Of a stretch of DNA of 64,000 bases, positions 13,060 through 57,974 are shown one piece after another; position 1 is the stretch's first letter, and each line of letters begins with the position of its first letter. Position numbers and translations under genes: made by a program. Below the pieces are notes generated by a model. That model was given only the letters and a program-made list of their open reading frames with translations. It was not told the origin of the DNA and ran no database searches. The stretch is from Dermatemys mawii. Its lineage: Eukaryota; Chordata; Testudines; Dermatemydidae. The DNA is taken from assembly GCA_007922305.1 (NCBI GenBank), contig ML677334.1, positions 19,583,234 through 19,647,233 of the forward strand, in the 5' to 3' direction.

Positions 13060-13275
13060 GCAGTTAGGGCTTGCCTACACACAGCTTTTGCACTGATTTA
13101 ACTAAATTGATAGAAAAAATGATTTGCTTAAATTGGCGCAAACCTCTACTATGGCTGCACTCGTAATGATATAAAGGTATTTGTATTGGTATAGGTTCTT
13201 TCAGTAAATTAACAATCCCGCAGTGCAGTTTCAGGATTAATGCATTCCCACATTTGGTCCAACACACAGATTTAA
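13060..13275. repeat. Fragment of a TIR repeat ('gggcttgtctacac' family)
   Basis: 'ttagggcttgcctacacaca' at about 13066 matches the terminal sequence of the element at 44192-44730, followed by internal text about 'actgatttaactaaattga'. The far terminus is not clear, so this is probably a truncated copy. Confidence 0.5.
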
Positions 13276-13279
13276 AAAG

Positions 13280-16190
13280 GTGGGTATATGACTACAGTGC
13301 AGTTGGGGACAATTCATCTCTTAAAAATATGTTATGAATACATAGGCAAGTACAATAACTGTGGAGAACTATTTTAATTAACACCTCATATTGTCTTTTT
13401 TTAACTCCACCCTGCTTCCATATTCCCATAACGTGAGTTTTCCAACAAACAGAGATGGTTCTACTCAAAATGAAAAGAACTAATACAGAGTTTACTAGAA
13501 GAACACTAGTCCCCTCTAGCTGCATGGCATTGTATTGCCACACAGATACCTCTGCTAGTCTAGGTATTCTATATCTATAGTATTTTCACAGTTATAGAAG
13601 ATACTGGAGGAGATCTCAGTGAATGCAAAATTAACTGTTTGTTTTATAAAGCAAGCTGGACACAGTCTGAAAGCCTGAAGCAGACTGAGGTCCTGCCTAG
13701 CTCTGTATCTCCCTCACTTGTTAAGACTAGCTAAAAAGGTCATCACACAGTATCCATAAATTCTGACACGGTCTGTACAATTATGGACTGGAGAAGTGGA
13801 GTCATTTTGAAAATGAATGAAAAACTCAGTATTGATATTCATCAATATATTTCTGTTGGAAGAGCTGTTATGGGACTTTGTAAAAGTGCTACATCCCAAA
13901 AGGCTTAGTGGCAGCTTCGGAACTCTTCTCCACAGCTGTTTTAAAGAAATTTTCATCGGTAGTTTCCATTCCCACTGAAATCACATTCCTTGTGTTTTAG
14001 GGTGTTCTGAGAGAGTGAATGGAGTTACTTACATCCCATTTTCCATATAACCACTTCTAATGACAGTCCCTTTTAAGTTTTTGAGGCTATCTATCCTGCA
14101 TTAACTTTTTCTTACAAAAAAAAAAAAGCCTTTCGTGGTTTATAAATTTTTAATACAGGATGCTAACTGCCAGAAAAGTTTTGGAAGGCAACCAAAGATT
14201 TTAACCAGTCTCCCTAGCAGATGAAATGAGGTACAACATTGGTGCACCTGGAGACAGTGCTGCTTTCATTCCTCCATTTCAGAGCTATGACACCTCTGGC
14301 TTTAGCCTCAGAAAGTCAGGAATTTTCCTTTAAACTGTCTTCCTGGAAATAGAGTTCTGTGCTACTAATGGGTAATTTATCATACTATATTCCTCAGCCC
14401 TGTGAAAAAACAGGGACTACTAAGCAGAGGGAAAGACTCTTCAGATGGGCTCTGACATCTCGGGCGGTTGGGGACATCATTAGTGGAGGCTAACCAACAA
14501 TAAAGAAGTCACCGACTTTGCCATTTATGCTTTAGTATCAGACATTAGATTATTTCTATGCTGATTGGGGTGTGATGTTACAATCCTTACTCAACCTTTG
14601 TAGCATTTCCTCACACAAAGAATTCCATTTACTGCAGTGTTGTCGCCTTGTGTGAGTGAATTCTACTTGAACTGAGTAACTATTACTTGGTGTGACTGCA
14701 GTGAAACTCCGCTGAGTAAATGCTACTCAGTATGAGTTAGGTTTGTAGGATCCGGCCATTCAAGATTATATTCTTAGGACATCTTCTTAGTCAATATCTT
14801 CCATGATAGTACTCTGGGAGCCAAGCATTTTCCAGAGTGAGGTACTTATTATGTCAAGCATCTTTTTATAAAAAGTTATATTTTAAAAGCTTTTTAGAGG
14901 GTTTCAGAAGCTACTTTGTAACAAGTGCAGCCTTAAAGCCTCTATGTGTCTTTTAATGATGTGTCTTTCTATTTGCCTTTTCAAGGTAATTTGACTCAAT
15001 GAAGACACAAAAGTTTGGAGAGACCGTGTCAGTTGCGTTGAGAATGGTTACCAGAAACTATTTCCTATTTATTGAGTCTGTATAACGTGTAAGGACTTTT
15101 CAAAAAAAAAAAAATCTCCTCCAGTCATTAGGTGGTTTCTAAAGATTTATCTGGACACTGTTGACAATCATCTTTTAGTTTGATTCAGGCACTTACTGTT
15201 GTGATTTATCGCGAAGGGCATCTATAGGATACCTTGTTGCCAGAGAGATTATGGAAAGGGAGTTCAGAATTCATAATTAACAGGTAATAAAGAAGTTGTG
15301 TGCAGAGAGCCCTATGGGGCTATAAATTCCCTAGTCATACCTCATGAAGCTCAGTGCCAAAATTTTCTTGAGCTATGCTCCTAACTCATGTGAAGCAGTT
15401 TCCTTTTCTAACCCTATAAGTGGAGTTCCAGATGAGTTTTTTGGGGGATCCCATGGGATCCATAAACATATGTCACTTATGACACAGTGTGTCACTTACT
15501 TTTAGGCATACGTTTATGTCAACACCTTACACTGAGATACTCTATATAACTATTGGTCTTTGAAATGAGTTGATGTTGATAAACCCCTTGATCCATATTG
15601 ATCTGTTTTTGTTGTTGTTTGATTTTTGGGGGTTGAAATCTGTGAACTTTCAGTAAACAGCATGCCTTTCTGAATCTGCTTCATAGCTTTCATGCTTTCT
15701 TTCTAGTCTTTCAGTTTCTGTAAGTTTATATTGTTCAGGGAGCCATTAGAGCAGGAGCAGACATGCTTTAACCAAATCTATCTTTATGACACTACTGTAT
15801 GTAGTAGTCTCTCAGCTCCTGCTCCAGTATATACACATTTATATTTTTGGATACTGGATCTCTTGTGCCTAAAAGCTCAAATGCATTTCTCATTTGAGAC
15901 CCTAGAGTTCTCTATAACAAATTCAGTAAAGCATATGAGGGGCTTTTTCAGTGCTGTCTTCCTTTTGCATGAGGATAAAAGAAAACAGTTTTCTTTGTAA
16001 ATTAGCTATAAAATCTGTGATTGAGGAAGAAATGCCAGGGACATAAATTATACAAGTTACACAGACAGGGTTTCTAATGTTATAGATGTTACTATAATTT
16101 CTTTGCAACCCCAAACAACCGCCCTCCCCAAACCTGCAAAATATACAGTACTTTCTCTATTAGAAGAAGGCTTCTAATTATAATATTTTT
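13280..16190. other. No recognised feature (about 2.9 kb)
   Basis: Non-coding AT-rich sequence with short A-runs near 14117 and 15101. No gene or transposon end could be read. Open frames here are under 90 codons and have no domains. Confidence 0.4.
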
Positions 16191-16194
16191 TATT

Positions 16195-16560
16195 ATTTTA
16201 AAAGTTATTTATATAGCCTGGTGAATTTGTACAGCACTTTATAAAGGTAGATTAAGATATGTTCCCTGTCCTGAATAGTTTGTAACGGAGGCTTCACAAA
16301 ATGGACAAACACAAGCCAAGACACAGGGTAAGAGCTGGAGGGAAAGAGGTATTAGGGACTGCTGAAAGAATTGGATCTTAAAGAGAGAAGAGGAATACTC
16401 TTCCAGGTATATAGGGCAGCATGATAAAGGGCACAGAACTGACAGTGGGACAATGAGACCAAAAAAAAAGCAGCAAGATGGAAGGTTTGGGAAGAGTAAG
16501 GGGAAGTCAGAGAAACTGAGTTGTATATGAGGGCAGGATTATGGAGAGCTTAGTAGGAAT
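16195..16560. repeat. Interspersed repeat, unclassified
   Basis: The text 'tatttatatagcctggtgaatttgtacagcactttataaag' then 'tgttccctgtcctgaatagttt' follows a layout common to a sauropsid interspersed repeat ('gtacaaacac... agtccctgccccaaagagcttacaatct'). A related block lies at 24700-25440. The class is unknown to me. Confidence 0.45.
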
Positions 16561-19379
16561 CCTTAAAAATATAAATCACATTTTCATTTTTTGTCATTAA
16601 AAATTGAAATTTGGAAAATTTTGATCTGCTCTAGCAAATAGTAATATATATAATAATAGTAATATATGTGCATATGTATCTAAATGTACACTATATGTAC
16701 TAGAACCAACCAAAGCTATTATATGTGTTAAACTCGTTCAGAAACTTCAGCTGCTGTACAGAGTCTTTTTGCTCCTTAAAAGGTGCATATCTTTCACTGG
16801 GGTTCTCCCTAATAATCTTGATAGTAACTGTGAACTGTAGACCTGATCTCCTGCTATTCAAGTCAATGGGAGTAGGATCAGGCCCTGACTACCAGCAGTG
16901 TGAGTTTCACAAAATAATGCCTGTCTACACAAGTGAGGGTTTTTGCTGCCGCTACTTTCTGAGGTATGGAAGGTGGAGGTCAGAGTGGCCTGTGGCTGGT
17001 AAGCCAAAGCTACTTGCACTTGTGTTTTTTTTCTTAATATACACCCCTCCAAAACTGATCCATGCCAGAACTTTGGAACCGAAATGTCAGAAGGATTTGT
17101 ATTGCTTGCACAGATGACTAAGCAATGACTGGAATGTGTGGTGTGCACCATACATGTGCTGCAAACTCATGAGTGGCAGGTGTTGGTGTTTTGTTTGGGG
17201 AGGGTGGGAAAAATAAATTCTCTTTTTTTTAAAAAAAAAAGGAAAGAGAACACTAGAATATTGCACTGGATATGGAAACTTTGGAGACACATTGTGTAAA
17301 ACAATTTGATATTGATGACAAGGCATTTTGTTCTATATTTGATAAAGTATAGAGACTGCAGTCTTTCATGAATTATAGCATAACCCAACGCTTGGCTTAC
17401 AGCCAGAGAAAATTGGAATCAGACTCTACTACTCAAACATTTCCACTTGAGCTTTTGTTTATGATGTTTGGTGCCAGCAGCCATAAATTTATGAGGTGCT
17501 CTGTCTAGGCTTGTAATGAATAGGAAATATGAAATAACTAAACTGAAAGGACGTGGGGAGGGGGGAAAGAAGGAGAGGAACCTCCTTTGGAATAGTTCCT
17601 TCAGAAAAAAACAAGATAATGCCAGGACGTTGGCGTCTCAGTGGTGCCACCAAGGGGCTAGGCAATCACTGAAGATGAAGTGAATGGTTTGTTAAGAAGA
17701 AACTGTACTCTAGTTTTCTACTTGCTGATAGATCTTTACACTAGAAATGGAAAGAGAGCTATCTTCCCATTTTACTGACTGGTAACTCTTGTAGATTCTC
17801 AGGATTTACTGGGATATCAGTATTTTTCTAATTACTTTGAACCTGATCAAAATCCGATTGAACTCAATAAAAAAAGACTTCCATTGTGTTCCGCTGGCTT
17901 AGGATCAGACCCTATCGGAGTGGGGATGGAGTATCTCTGAAGCTGAGATTGAATGGTTAGAAGCAGATGGAGACATCCATAATGACCTGCTGTGGCATAT
18001 TGAACCATGTGGACTAATTTTTCCAAAATAATAGCCACAAAATTTCCAATGAAATGAACTGAGAACATAACTTTGACAGGAGTTTGAGTGAGTTCAAGGG
18101 CATGAACAAAATCATAACTCTAGCTTTCTAACCAGTCCATTCATACGGCTTCTGTTATGCTCAGCTCCTTTTGCCTGTGTCTGTGCTTGCAGATTTTATC
18201 CCTAAATGTATATCCATTCCACAAGTACACTTGGGGATGAACTTATTCTAAATAAAGAATTATTACTTCCTTTAAAAACCTGTTTTGCCCTGTTCACACC
18301 AGTTACTTGTTGGCACATACTGGCTGGACAGTAAAATATAGAAAGTTACAAGTACTTTTGTACTGTTAAAAAGAAAAAAGAAAAAAAGGAGGAGGTAAAA
18401 CCCCCTCCCAACTCCATATGAGTTTTTTATATTTCTTCCAAAATGTGTATGTGACCTCTGTATTCACCTGCAAAATTATGTATGCAACTTTAAAGCCAGT
18501 TTTAACCCCTTTGTAAAAGGTCCTTTGTGTCAGTGCAGAAACAAAGATGGGAGGAAATGCAGGGGTATCTTGGGGGTAAATGTCTAATACATAAAAGTCC
18601 TTTGAATGAATGCAGCATCAGTAGACCACCAAATACAGATAGTCTTCTAAAAAGATTTTTATTTCTTATTAAATACTGTGAATTTTCACAGTTAATTAAC
18701 ACTAAATTACTGGGCAGAGGTGTTTCTGTTATTTTTTGGAAAATCTCCTAATGTTCACTAGCCTTCAGGCCAACACTGTCACCTGTATGGTGTGGTGGCT
18801 GAGTGTTAATATTCTGAGCTATAATATAAAACATATGGGAAATGGTGGCTTGCTCAAGACCCTCCGAAAGGTTTCTTTTTACATAATCATATGGGTGAGT
18901 TTCTTTGTTTCAACATCCATAAAACACAGCTACTGCCAAAGTTGAAACAGTTAATCTCTTATAGGCTGGTTAGAAGCTTGTCTACTGAGCAAATGTATAT
19001 GCTTTTTTCACTAGAGCACTGTATCACCTAGAGCTGATGAATAGATGGCAAAAAGATATGGTTTTGCCATTTTTTCCCATCAACCTGAAAAGTTTTATTG
19101 AAAATGTTCATTGAAATTTCACAATGCAGAAAATTTAAACATGTCATATCATTAAACCTAAGTTTAGGAAATTGGAGAAAAAAGATGATCATGAGTCAAA
19201 TTCTGCTCTTTGCTTGCAGTCTGGAAGACAACAGTTATTGGGGTTACTTTGGATGAAAACAGGTGTAAATAACAGTAAAAATTTTGTCTCTTTTTTAAGG
19301 CTAGTTGTTTTTTTTTACCAATATTTAATGGGAAAGAGAAATCCAAAAAGCAACAATGCTGAGAGAGGCTTAGGGCTGA

Positions 19380-19760
19380 TAACACAATGTGTTAGGGTAG
19401 CAACAAAGATCACTGCAATTTTGGGCTGCATCCATTGGTGCATTACTTCTCAGGACAGGGAGGCCCTTCCCTAGATAGCTCTGGTGTAATCTGGAACATC
19501 ACATTCAGTTCTGTATATCTCATTAGCAGAAGGATATTGACAAATTGCTGCAGGTTAGGTAAGAGTGACCAAAATAGCAGAGGTTGGCGATGTGTTGATT
19601 GTAAGGATTGGTTTATAAGAATAGAATGAAATAATTAAATGTGCATTGAATGGCTAAGCAAAGACTCAGGGTGCAGGGTGAAACAGCCTACAAATACTGA
19701 AGGGTGCAAACACCCAGGATGGAAATTCATTATGTATCATAATGAAGTCAGGCATAGCTC
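19380..19760 (+). mobile_element. CR1 LINE fragment, decayed
   Basis: The words 'tctggaacatcacattcagttctgtatatctc', 'agaaggatattgacaaattg' and 'agtgaccaaaatagcagagg' follow the end of CR1 ORF2 and its 3' region in plus orientation. It is heavily decayed. Confidence 0.7.
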
Positions 19761-19784
19761 GGAGTAATAGGATTAAATTAAGAA

Positions 19785-19865
19785 AGAGCTTGTAAAGCAC
19801 TTTGAGAGCTGCTGATTAAAAGTGCTATATAAGAGTTAGATGGTGTTATCATTATTCTATTAATA
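19785..19865 (+). repeat. SINE 3' tail
   Basis: 'agcttgtaaagcactttgagagctgctgattaaaagtgctatataagagttagatggtgttatcattatt' is the 3' tail of a MIR-like sauropsid SINE. The head was not seen. Confidence 0.65.
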
Positions 19866-21159
19866 GAATGCATTGATGTAAGCACTTGGGGAAAACCTTT
19901 CTAATTTTTGGTGATAGAATTACAATAGGAATCCATATAATAGTGCTGTAAAGGAAAACAGTGTTCCTCCCCCCAGGAGTTTAACATTTATATAAATTCA
20001 TCATATTGGCTTATTAGAGTGTTTGTGCTGCTAAGTTTTTAAATGTACATACTACGCTGATTTTATTAAAGTACTCAGTAAACGACCGTTTTGATCAATT
20101 TCTCATGACATTTCCCTGGTAAATGTTGAGAGATTTAAATGTCTAGTACGTGTGGCTTAGTGTATAGGTTAGACTTTAGAATTACTATCAGTGTAGCTGA
20201 CCTCTCTTTTTATCATTTTCCTGCTCCCGCAAAAGAACATCCATTTTAAAGAAGAACTTCATGACTGACATGTTTTGGCTGAGACATCCACCACAGCTGT
20301 CCTGGCTGGATGGGTGATAACATATAATGAACCATTGGTCTTTTGTGTGCAGAAGGAAAAAGCTCCAAAGTTAGAATTATGAACTTCTGCACAGACATTT
20401 CAGCTGAGATGAATGGCTCTGCAAATCTGGCCATTTTGCAGATGGTGCAAACACCTCTGCTGGAATTTTGTAACTAACAGGAGCTTCTGCAGATGTGTAA
20501 CTGTCAAGATAATTTAGTTTGTTTCTAGCAGAGATGAATGGAAGAACACTAGGGGCCTTAAACATAACTGTTCTTTACTGGAATCTCCATGATGCTCTTT
20601 GTTTCAGCATTCTTTTTAGTGATGTCTGGTGTATTATTCTTTCCATGAAATAGGGATCCCTAAACTCTCTCTTTTTCCATCCACTTGCCTGCTTTTAAAT
20701 CATTTCATCTTTTAAATCAATGCAGAGGAGGTACAGGTAACCATAACATATGACTGCAATCACTCAATAATATCTGCTGTGTAAAGAGGAGATCTTAATC
20801 CAAGTTTCAGGGTCATGCCTGGGCTCACTTCAGGTTCAGTTAGGGTGACAAGCTGCTGTCACGAGGGGGCTAATATACCTTGGAACCTTTCTTAAAAACC
20901 TGTGATAACTTGAAAGCAAGCAAAAGCTCCAGAATCAATGGTCAATGCATTATCAACACTAAATGTACATTCATTCTTAAATGACTAAAATAGGTTTAAG
21001 TGGAAAGCTTTTAAAAATCCATTTGTGAGTGGTTATGAGAGCGAGCCCAGGCAATTAAAAGGGGGAATATTTTAAACACTACAGGCAAAAAATAAAGTAA
21101 GTTTAAAAGTATTTTATATGTATAAAACTTACTTTCTGCACATGCTAACTAATTATTCC

Positions 21160-21435
21160 TTACCATCCCCATTTAACATATGAGGAAACTGAGGCAGGGA
21201 AAGGAAACGATTTACCTACATCACAAAATAAGGCCTAGATCCTGCAAGTTGATCGATGTGGACAGACCCCTGGCTGCCTCCAAAGTCCCCCTGACTTCAC
21301 ATTAATAGTGTAGCTAAACTGGGATTGGAACCCCAATCCTGGGTTTATTCCTCTAGCCAATATACATAGCTGAACAGGGATTGAACCTGGGGATTCTAGA
21401 CTCCCAGTCATGTAATTCTTCCTTTAGACCCCACA
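21160..21435 (-). repeat. MIR/CORE-SINE-like fragment(s)
   Basis: The block includes 'ggaaactgaggcagggaaagg', 'ttacctacatcaca' and 'gggattggaaccccaatcctgg', the reverse-orientation landmarks of MIR-like SINEs. A partly repeated 'gggattgaacctggggattctagactcccagtcatgtaattcttcctttagacc' suggests two overlapping or duplicated pieces. Confidence 0.65.
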
Positions 21436-22383
21436 CTAACTTTATGAAAAGTGAAAGCCCCCAGGAAAACATTTGTGATACTAATATAATGACTGACTTT
21501 AAGGGAACCGTTTACAGGTAGGCAATAAAAAGAACGGAACTAGCAATCATGAAGTGAACTTCATTTTCTGAATTTTTTAGTCAGATCATTGTAAATGATA
21601 AGGGGTTTTATTGGTGTTAAATGTAACTACATTGGATATCAAGCAGAATTAAACTAAAGCTCTGGTTATGGGGAAGAAGACTCTTTAGACTTCGGATTGC
21701 CTGTGTCTGACTGGTTGTAGTGATTGCCCTGATTAAAGAAAAAGGCGGTGGCTTTCTATAGTGTCTGCATACCAGTGTCTCTCTCACTTTCTCTTATGTA
21801 TTATTTGTATATCCCATCTCTCTCTTCTCTCTCGCTCGCTCTTTAATGCCGGTTTTGATAAGCAACTGCAGGTTTGAATCCAAACAAATTACATTAAGCT
21901 GTAAAAATTTCAAGAGCCCAAATTTAGCTTCCCCTTAAAGGCCCCTATTATCTTCAGAACAGAGATCATATTGCATACTAGATGCGTGTTTCTGACAAGC
22001 AGTAACACTACTGCTAAAGTGTCTTTACCCATAGTGGCTTCTCAAATATCTTGTAGCCTTTACATTGTCAAATTCCATTTAAGTGCAAATAGTTTTATCC
22101 CTCCTCCCTACAGGTTTACGTCACGGAGCAGAGTACATTTAGGTTGCTCAGCAAATGTCTGTCTGCATATCCATTTCACTTTAAAACAAGTTAAAAAAAA
22201 TGATCAGGAGTATTTTCCTTTCTAAGTAATTCAGCTGTCTCATTACTTTGTGATAGTCAAATATATTTGGATGTTTTTCAAATAGCTTCAGCCTGATTTG
22301 CCAAACCCGGGCTTTATGTCTGAGAAGACTGGATGTGGAGCTTTCTGGGCAGATATTGGTCTTAAATAGCTGACTATCAGAGT

Positions 22384-22407
22384 GGTTTTTTCCCCTAAGC
22401 CAGCATA
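22384..22407 (+). promoter_or_regulatory. Probable splice acceptor and 5' leader of MYLK4 exon 1
   Basis: A pyrimidine-rich run ending TAAG (AG at 22398-22399) lies nine bases before the ATG, so the coding exon may begin at 22400 after an untranslated upstream exon. The frame is closed by TAA at 22396-22398, so the ORF cannot extend upstream through this DNA. An alternative is a promoter just upstream: TTAAATAG at about 22362 could be a TATA-like or MEF2-like site. No untranslated exon could be located. Confidence 0.45.
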
Positions 22408-54547
<32,140 letters not shown>

Positions 54548-55479
54548 TGACTTGAGGCTTTTACTAAGTGGACCAACACCACTTTAGCTGCAGGAAAAGT
54601 TCCAGCATTACTGAGCTACATTTTCTTGCTTCAGCTTTCAAAAGGGGAAAACAACTGCTGCAGTTCACAGGACGATGTCTCTGCCAGAACACCATGGAAT
54701 GTGTGTCTGAGATTGCTATACTAGTCTGAGTTCAGAATATTATCTGTCTTGTCTTTGCTTTCTTGATTTAGCTAGTGAGAGATCTTTGGGGTTTAACATT
54801 GGCTCATTCTCATCTCAGCCTAGCAAGCAGAAGATCCCTGCATTACAATGGTAGCTGGAGTTGATTTGAGGTTGAAACCTCAAATTGCTTTTAAAAAAAC
54901 AACTGACTGCACATTGAAAACTGATTATACTCTGACCGTGGAGTTCACAAGGACTAACACCACTAAAGTTAAAGAAGCTACGCCAGTGTATTAACAGTCT
55001 CACAGACAAGCTCTCAGATTACGTAGGATGCCTTTAGACTAGAGTATGCTGCATACAGGACTGCCTTTGATGTTTCCTAGCATATCACATTGGTACTGTT
55101 TTAAATTCAGTTGGGTTAATAACACACAAGAGGATATTTTGTTATCAGGACACCCAGATTCTCATCTCTAATGTAAATGCAGAATTAAGCCCTTGACTTT
55201 AGTAGAGAATGACTTCAAATCAGTTACTTTGGATTTATGCCAATGTAATTGGCTAATTTCATTGTTGTCATTGGAATTACACTGGTACAAAACTAGTATG
55301 TGAGTGGAGGATTGCCCCACTAATCTTCACAACCTAGAGTGTCCTGTTTGCTTCTAGGAAATGGCTTATTTAAAAGCACAAAAACAAATTAAAAGTATTT
55401 TCTGTTGCTTCTCCAGATTCCAAGCTGTTCTGATACATGGCTAGAAGAAGGGATTGGGAGTCAGGCTACCTGTACTTTA

Positions 55480-55625
55480 TTCCCACCACTGTGTGACCAT
55501 GGGCTAGTCACCTAAACAGCCTAAGCCTCAGTTGTCCCATCTGTAAAATGGAGATAATGGCACTCACTTTTGTATAGTGCTTTTGGATTAAAGACTAGAT
55601 AAATCCAAAGTATCATTATTATTTT
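55480..55625 (+). repeat. MIR/CORE-SINE-like fragment
   Basis: 'gtgaccatgggctagtcacctaaacagcctaagcctcagttgtcccatctgtaaaatggagataatggcactcac' followed by 'tatagtgcttttggattaaagactag' is a clear CORE-SINE in plus orientation. Confidence 0.85.
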
Positions 55626-56119
55626 ACTTTACTATACTGCATATTTTGTTGCTTTGATTTTTTTTTGACTACTAAGTTTCTAATTAAGCAACATGTCAAC
55701 AAAGCCCAGTATATTTTTCTTGAAATAATGGCATATCTTGTTACAGGGCAGAAGGTAAAGGCCAACTCAATTTAACATTAGAATGGCAATAATCTCCACA
55801 TAATGACTGTTATATCTTTGCTCTTATGAAGTAATGTTTGTACATAAAATTTCAAAGAAAGAGTCAGATGCATACATTTATTGGACAGCAAGTGTATGAC
55901 AACCTTGACAGCCAATTACAGAAATCCAGTTTTGTCCAGAGTTCAAAAGCTGTTTCATTATAACTTAATGAAAGCTAGTGTGCTGTACTGCATACTGCAA
56001 ATACTTGCATATATACAGCAACATTACTACCACAATACAATAAAGGAAAAACCTAGAAAGCACTGTCCCATTTTGACTGCTCCCACCTCCTGTTTAAAGT
56101 CTTAGGGCCAAATCTTTAG

Positions 56120-56560
56120 GCCCAATTAAAGGATTAGAAGGCATATCTTATACTTACAGTGATAGTGTCAAGAGCTCAATCTATTTAGCTTAAAGAGAAG
56201 GTTAGTGGGTCACTTAATTACAGTCTGTAAGTATCTGTATAGGGAAGAAATATTTTAACTGTGGGCTCTTCAGACTAGCAAAGAAAAGTATAACACAATC
56301 CAGTGGCTGGAAGTTGAAGTTGAAAGAATTCAGATGGGAAATAAGGCATAATTTTTTAACGATGAGAGTAATTCACCATTGGAACAATTTCCCAAGGGTC
56401 ATGCAATCCATCACATACCATTTTTAAATTACAATTGGATTTTTTTTAAAATGATCTGCTCTAGGAATTATTTTGGGGATATTCTGTGGCCTGTGCTATA
56501 CAGGGTGTCAGATTAGATGATCAGAACGCCTCCTTCTGGACTTGGAATCTGTAAATCAAT
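56120..56560 (+). mobile_element. CR1 3' fragment
   Basis: 'gagctcaatctatttagcttaaagagaagg' (end of ORF2) runs through to 'ctgtggcctgtgctatacagggtgtcagattagatgatcagaacgcctccttctggacttggaatctg', the CR1 3' end. Confidence 0.88.
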
Positions 56561-57364
56561 CATCATGCCTAGTCCTAACTCAAATCAGCTCCCACTGGCA
56601 TCAATGGGAGTTTGTCTGTGAAAGTGCAGAATAAACTCTAAGCAAAGGAAATCAGGATTTGCCCTGTCAGCTGCTTATTGTCAGTCACAATTCTCCTTGT
56701 CTATGCACAATAAATGTCTATGCAGCACCTTTCCGTAAAGCTAGAATTCATATGATGTGCTGTTGTTCTGACTACACACAAGATCCTTGATACTGTTAGC
56801 ATTTTGTATGATAAACAACTCAGTGATCAGACTAAACGCAGCAGGCTAAAACTAGAATGATGAAAATTCACTTACACAGTTCAGGGCCAGTAATGTGGTT
56901 TTTTTTTTCCTTAGTGGTTTTTATGTAACTTGCATGTAATTTTGAAGATTTTACTAAAATAACCATTTGACTAGAGTCTTATAACCATTACCTGTTTTAA
57001 TAGGAAATTCCGATGGTGGAATTTGGTGTTTTTGGTGAATAAAGAAGCTGCATACCCTTGAATAATAATTAAGAGTTAGTGCCTTATAGAAATAGACCCA
57101 TATTAGCAGGGTGTAGTGAGATTGCACTGAGCCAGAGTCAGCCACAATTCCTCCAGTGATGGTAGGGGACAGTAGTCTCAGCTATGCTCTTTCACAGGGA
57201 ACAGAGTTCACTACCACCAACCCCCTCTGTTGGCACACGTACACATGTGAAAGCAATGGGACCCCAGCATTCTCCACCCTCTTTGAGAGGCGAGTACCAC
57301 TGTCAACATCAGTCCAAAACATTTTTGGAGCTCTATAACCCTAAGGCTGAGATTGGCTCTAAAC

Positions 57365-57593
57365 CAGGGGTTCTCAAACTTTAGCACACCGCAACCCTGT
57401 TCTGACAATAAAATTACTGCATGATCCTGGATGTGGGGAGAAGGGGCCAGAGCCCGAGCCCCACTGCCCCTGGTGTGGGGGAGAGGAGGCAGAGCCCGAG
57501 GGTCCCAGCCAGTCTAATGCTGGCCCCAGCGACCCCATTAAAACGGGTCTGCAACCCACTTTAGGGCCCCAGCCGACAATTTGAGAACTGCTG
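57365..57593. mobile_element. hAT-like element with 8-bp TSD
   Basis: The element starts CAGGGGTTCTCAAACTTTA and ends AATTTGAGAACTGCTG. It is flanked by CTCTAAAC (57357-57364) and CTCTAAAT (57594-57601). The interior is GC-rich, 229 bp, with no coding capacity. Confidence 0.9.
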
Positions 57594-57945
57594 CTCTAAA
57601 TCATTTAAGGATGCAGTGTAGGGGAGACGAGCCCTTTTTGTTCTCCAATTGTGCATGTCCAATTGTGCATGTGAGCGGGGTCAGATCCGCTGTGGCCCCT
57701 AATGTTGTAAATATACTCCAGGGACTTGACTTTCACTCAGATGCTAAAGTAGAAGGTAAAGGCCAGATCTGAAAGTCTTGGCCATGCTAGCATTTATTTT
57801 TAAATTTCCTGCTGTCAGCAGTGCACCGCTGTCCGTTGTGACAATGGGGGAAGCTGTGATGCAGCTTTGCCCTGCCCCAAGTTGTTTATAGACTCATTTG
57901 CACACACCAGTTTGTATTGATTTAATTATCATCCCATAGTTATTG

Positions 57946-57951
57946 AATAAA
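57946..57951 (+). terminator. Poly(A) signal AATAAA, probable end of MYLK4 mRNA
   Basis: AATAAA followed within 20-40 bases by a GT-rich stretch (tgtattttgtaacagctgtggtttctg). It is the most convincing cleavage signal downstream of the stop codon. Confidence 0.6.
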
Positions 57952-57974
57952 AATGTATTTTGTAACAGCTGTGG

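Larger units (their letters stand above)
54548..57970 (+). other. Probable MYLK4 3' UTR
   Basis: Non-coding sequence from the stop to the best poly(A) signal. It contains a SINE (about 55480-55625), a CR1 tail (56120-56560) and a hAT element (57365-57593). Earlier AATAAA hexamers at 56039-56044 and near 56709 could give shorter ends. The extent is inferred; no transcript data were available. Confidence 0.5.
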